Shown here: in pieces, positions 6,272-7,376 of the stretch
How the letters are laid out: every line of letters begins with the position of its first letter
How positions within the stretch are numbered: the stretch's first letter is position 1
From: Boseongicola sp.
Lineage (GTDB): Bacteria; Pseudomonadota; Alphaproteobacteria; Rhodobacterales; Rhodobacteraceae
DNA length: 7,376 nt
Assembly: GCA_013042895.1 (NCBI GenBank)
Contig: JABDPD010000345.1
Location: 1 to 7,376 of the forward strand
Direction of reading: 5' to 3'
Translations under genes and position numbers: made by a program
The notes under the pieces: generated by a model
The model's input: only the letters and a program-made list of their open reading frames with translations
Database searches by the model: none
What the model was told of the DNA's origin: nothing

Positions 6272-6625
6272 ATGGACAAGAAACAATCACGTTTACGTCG
6301 TGCTCGCAAACCTCGCGCAAAGATGCGTGAACTCGGGGTGCACCGTTTGAGCGTATACCGCACGCCTCAGCATATCTATGCTCAGGTGATTGCGCCTACC
6401 GGCGACAAGGTCGTGGCGGCAGCATCGACAGTGCAAAAAGACGTTCGCGGTGATCTCAAGAACACCGGAAACATCGAAGCCGCTAAATCCGTCGGTGCCG
6501 CTATTGCTGCCCGCGCGCTGGAAGCGGGCGTCAAAGAGCTTGCTTTTGATCGTTCGGGTTTTCGTTATCACGGTCGCGTCAAGGCGTTAGCAGAAGCCGC
6601 GCGTGAAGCTGGATTGCAGTTCTAG
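6272..6625 (+). CDS. rplR: 50S ribosomal protein L18 (uL18)
   Basis: This encodes a 117-residue L18, the same length as E. coli. L18 binds 5S rRNA together with L5 and attaches it to the 50S central protuberance. M-D-K-K and a basic N-terminus (R/K-rich through residue 17) are followed by [15 protein letters not shown] (26-40), A-A-S-T-V (50-54), R-A-L-E-A-G (81-86), [12 protein letters not shown] (92-103) and the invariant end [14 protein letters not shown] (6262-6266) lies 5 nt before the ATG. The stop is TAG at 6623-6625, followed by the longest non-coding gap in the window. Confidence 0.98.
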   Translation: MDKKQSRLRRARKPRAKMRELGVHRLSVYRTPQHIYAQVIAPTGDKVVAAASTVQKDVRGDLKNTGNIEAAKSVGAAIAARALEAGVKELAFDRSGFRYHGRVKALAEAAREAGLQF

Positions 6626-6642
6626 ATTCGCAGGATAATTTT

Positions 6643-6662
6643 TGGTGAACAGCGTTTCACCA
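6643..6662 (+). other. inverted repeat (hairpin) in the rplR-rpsE spacer
   Basis: TGGTGAA (6643-6649) and TTCACCA (6656-6662) are perfect complements around a 6-nt loop CAGCGT, giving a 7-bp stem. No T-run follows, so it does not look like a terminator alone. It could be a protein-binding or mRNA-stabilising hairpin. Base pairing is read from the sequence; any function is inference. Confidence 0.45.
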
Positions 6663-6674
6663 CACAGTTTTGAA

Positions 6675-6692
6675 TGGGCGTGGCCCAATTTT
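6675..6692 (+). terminator. weak terminator-like hairpin upstream of rpsE
   Basis: TGGGC (6675-6679) and GCCCA (6683-6687) pair around the loop GTG, and ATTTT (6688-6692) follows. The form is that of an intrinsic terminator, but the stem is only 5 bp and the T-run 4 bases. If active it would act as a partial attenuator before rpsE rather than end the operon. AAGG, the rpsE ribosome binding site, starts at 6693 directly after the T-run. Confidence 0.3.
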
Positions 6693-6705
6693 AAGGTCGA
6701 TATAA

Positions 6706-7212
6706 ATGGCTAAACACGATAACAACAGCGCAGGCGACGATCTGCTTGAGAAACTGGTTGCGGTAAACCGCGTAGCCAAAGTGGTCAAGGGTGGTCGTCA
6801 ATTTGGTTTCACCGCACTGACAGTGGTTGGTGACGGCAACGGCCGCGTGGGATTTGGATACGGTAAAGCACGTGAAGTGCCGATCGCCATCCAGAAGGCC
6901 ATGCAGTCTGCGCGTAAGAACCTGATGAAGGTGCACCTCAACGAGGAAACTCTGCAGTATTCAACCAAGGGTCGCCACGGCGCCACCAAGGTGTACATGC
7001 AGCCTGCATCAGACGGTACCGGCGTTATTGCCGGCGGTGCCATGCGCGCCGTGTTCGAGTGTGCCGGTGTGCGTAACGTGTTGGCCAAAAGCTATGGATC
7101 ACGTAATCCGATTAACCTGGTGCGTGCAACCATCAACGGTCTGAGCAATATCAAATCACCACAGTCAATTGCGCTTAAGCGTGGCAAGACTGTCGAAGAC
7201 ATTGTGAGTTAA
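6706..7212 (+). CDS. rpsE: 30S ribosomal protein S5 (uS5)
   Basis: This encodes a 168-residue S5 (E. coli 167). S5 lines the mRNA entry channel with S3 and S4, affects decoding accuracy, and holds the loop where spectinomycin-resistance changes occur. That loop, [12 protein letters not shown] (20-31), has the usual K-G-G-R and shows no obvious resistance-type change. Further signatures are [16 protein letters not shown] (35-50), G-Y-G-K-A-R-E-V-P (51-59), [16 protein letters not shown] (99-114), N-V-L-A-K (124-128) and N-P-I-N-L-V-R-A-T (134-142). AAGGT (6693-6697) is 8 nt before the ATG. The upstream gap of 80 nt is much longer than I recall for enterics. The rpmD start follows 2 nt after the stop. 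Confidence 0.98.
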   Translation: MAKHDNNSAGDDLLEKLVAVNRVAKVVKGGRQFGFTALTVVGDGNGRVGFGYGKAREVPIAIQKAMQSARKNLMKVHLNEETLQYSTKGRHGATKVYMQPASDGTGVIAGGAMRAVFECAGVRNVLAKSYGSRNPINLVRATINGLSNIKSPQSIALKRGKTVEDIVS

Positions 7213-7214
7213 TC

Positions 7215-7376
7215 ATGAGTGGTAAGGCTAAGAAAATCAGAGTGACTCTGGTCAAGAGCGCATCCGGGCGACTCAAAAACCACAAGGCCAGCGTTCGGGG
7301 CCTGGGTTTGCGCCGTATGCATCACACGGTGGAAGTTGAAGACACCCCGCAGAACCGCGGCATGATTAACCAGGTG
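7215..7376 (+). CDS. rpmD: 50S ribosomal protein L30 (uL30), 3' end outside window
   Basis: The frame opens at ATG 7215 and is still open at the right edge after 54 codons; E. coli L30 has 59 residues, so only a few are missing. The start [15 protein letters not shown] (1-15) is followed by G-R-L (18-20), N-H-K-A (22-25), G-L-G-L-R-R (29-34), H-T-V-E-V-E-D-T-P (37-45) and R-G-M-I-N (48-52). These are the L30 hallmarks; R-M-H-H-T-V stands where E. coli has R-I-G-H-T-V. L30 is a small 23S-binding protein of the bacterial 50S. The start lies 2 nt after the rpsE stop, with only a weak GTGAG (7204-7208) ahead of it, so translation probably depends on coupling to rpsE. rplO and secY would be expected next. 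Confidence 0.96.
   Translation, partial: MSGKAKKIRVTLVKSASGRLKNHKASVRGLGLRRMHHTVEVEDTPQNRGMINQV

Noticed and set aside
6614..6641. Possible internal promoter before rpsE (TTGCAG, then GATAAT at 6634-6639)
   Set aside because: The -10-like box is good, but the spacing to the -35-like box is only 14 nt, and that box matches the consensus at three of six positions.
1..7376. Mobile element, CRISPR array, toxin-antitoxin or novel accessory system hidden among the genes
   Set aside because: Known ribosomal protein genes fill nearly the whole window with gaps of 80 nt or less, in the canonical order, so there is no room for an additional system.

Overview
The window is a continuous run of ribosomal protein genes, all on the + strand. 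It covers the distal part of the S10 operon (rplD 3' end, rplW, rplB, rpsS, rplV, rpsC, rplP, rpmC, rpsQ) followed directly by the proximal part of the spc operon (rplN, rplX, rplE, rpsN, rpsH, rplF, rplR, rpsE, and rpmD cut off by the window end). Gene order is the canonical one, with no insertion, loss or rearrangement. No mobile element, CRISPR array, tRNA, rRNA gene or non-ribosomal gene is visible.

The sequence suggests a gammaproteobacterium, probably nearer the Pseudomonadales/Oceanospirillales side than the enterics. From memory of the families, L16 carries the one-residue-longer N-terminal segment seen in Pseudomonas, L2 has the T-S-G-G-R-H-P variant, L23 starts M-N-x-E-R, and S14 is the long zinc-free form of 101 residues. 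Several proteins (L22, S3, S14, the L2 C-terminus) depart from positions I recall as conserved, so the lineage may be divergent. No genus is assigned.

Layout: 1-3613 is the S10-operon part and 3652-7376 the spc part, joined by a 38-nt gap with no convincing promoter, so co-transcription is likely. Genes are packed tightly. rplD/rplW overlap as ATGA, rplP/rpmC as TGATG, and rplB runs 16 nt into rpsS. Most other gaps are 9-47 nt and each holds a Shine-Dalgarno sequence. The longest gap, 80 nt between rplR and rpsE, contains two small inverted repeats.

The products are structural parts of the ribosome: L4, L22 and L23 at the peptide exit tunnel, L2 near the peptidyl transferase centre, L16 by the A-site tRNA, L5 and L18 with 5S rRNA, S3 and S5 at the mRNA entry channel, S14 and S19 in the 30S head, S8 and S17 in the 30S body. 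I see no undescribed system. The points worth a second look are the L2 C-terminal extension overlapping rpsS, the unusual L22 tunnel loop, a three-residue insertion in S3, and the rplR-rpsE spacer.
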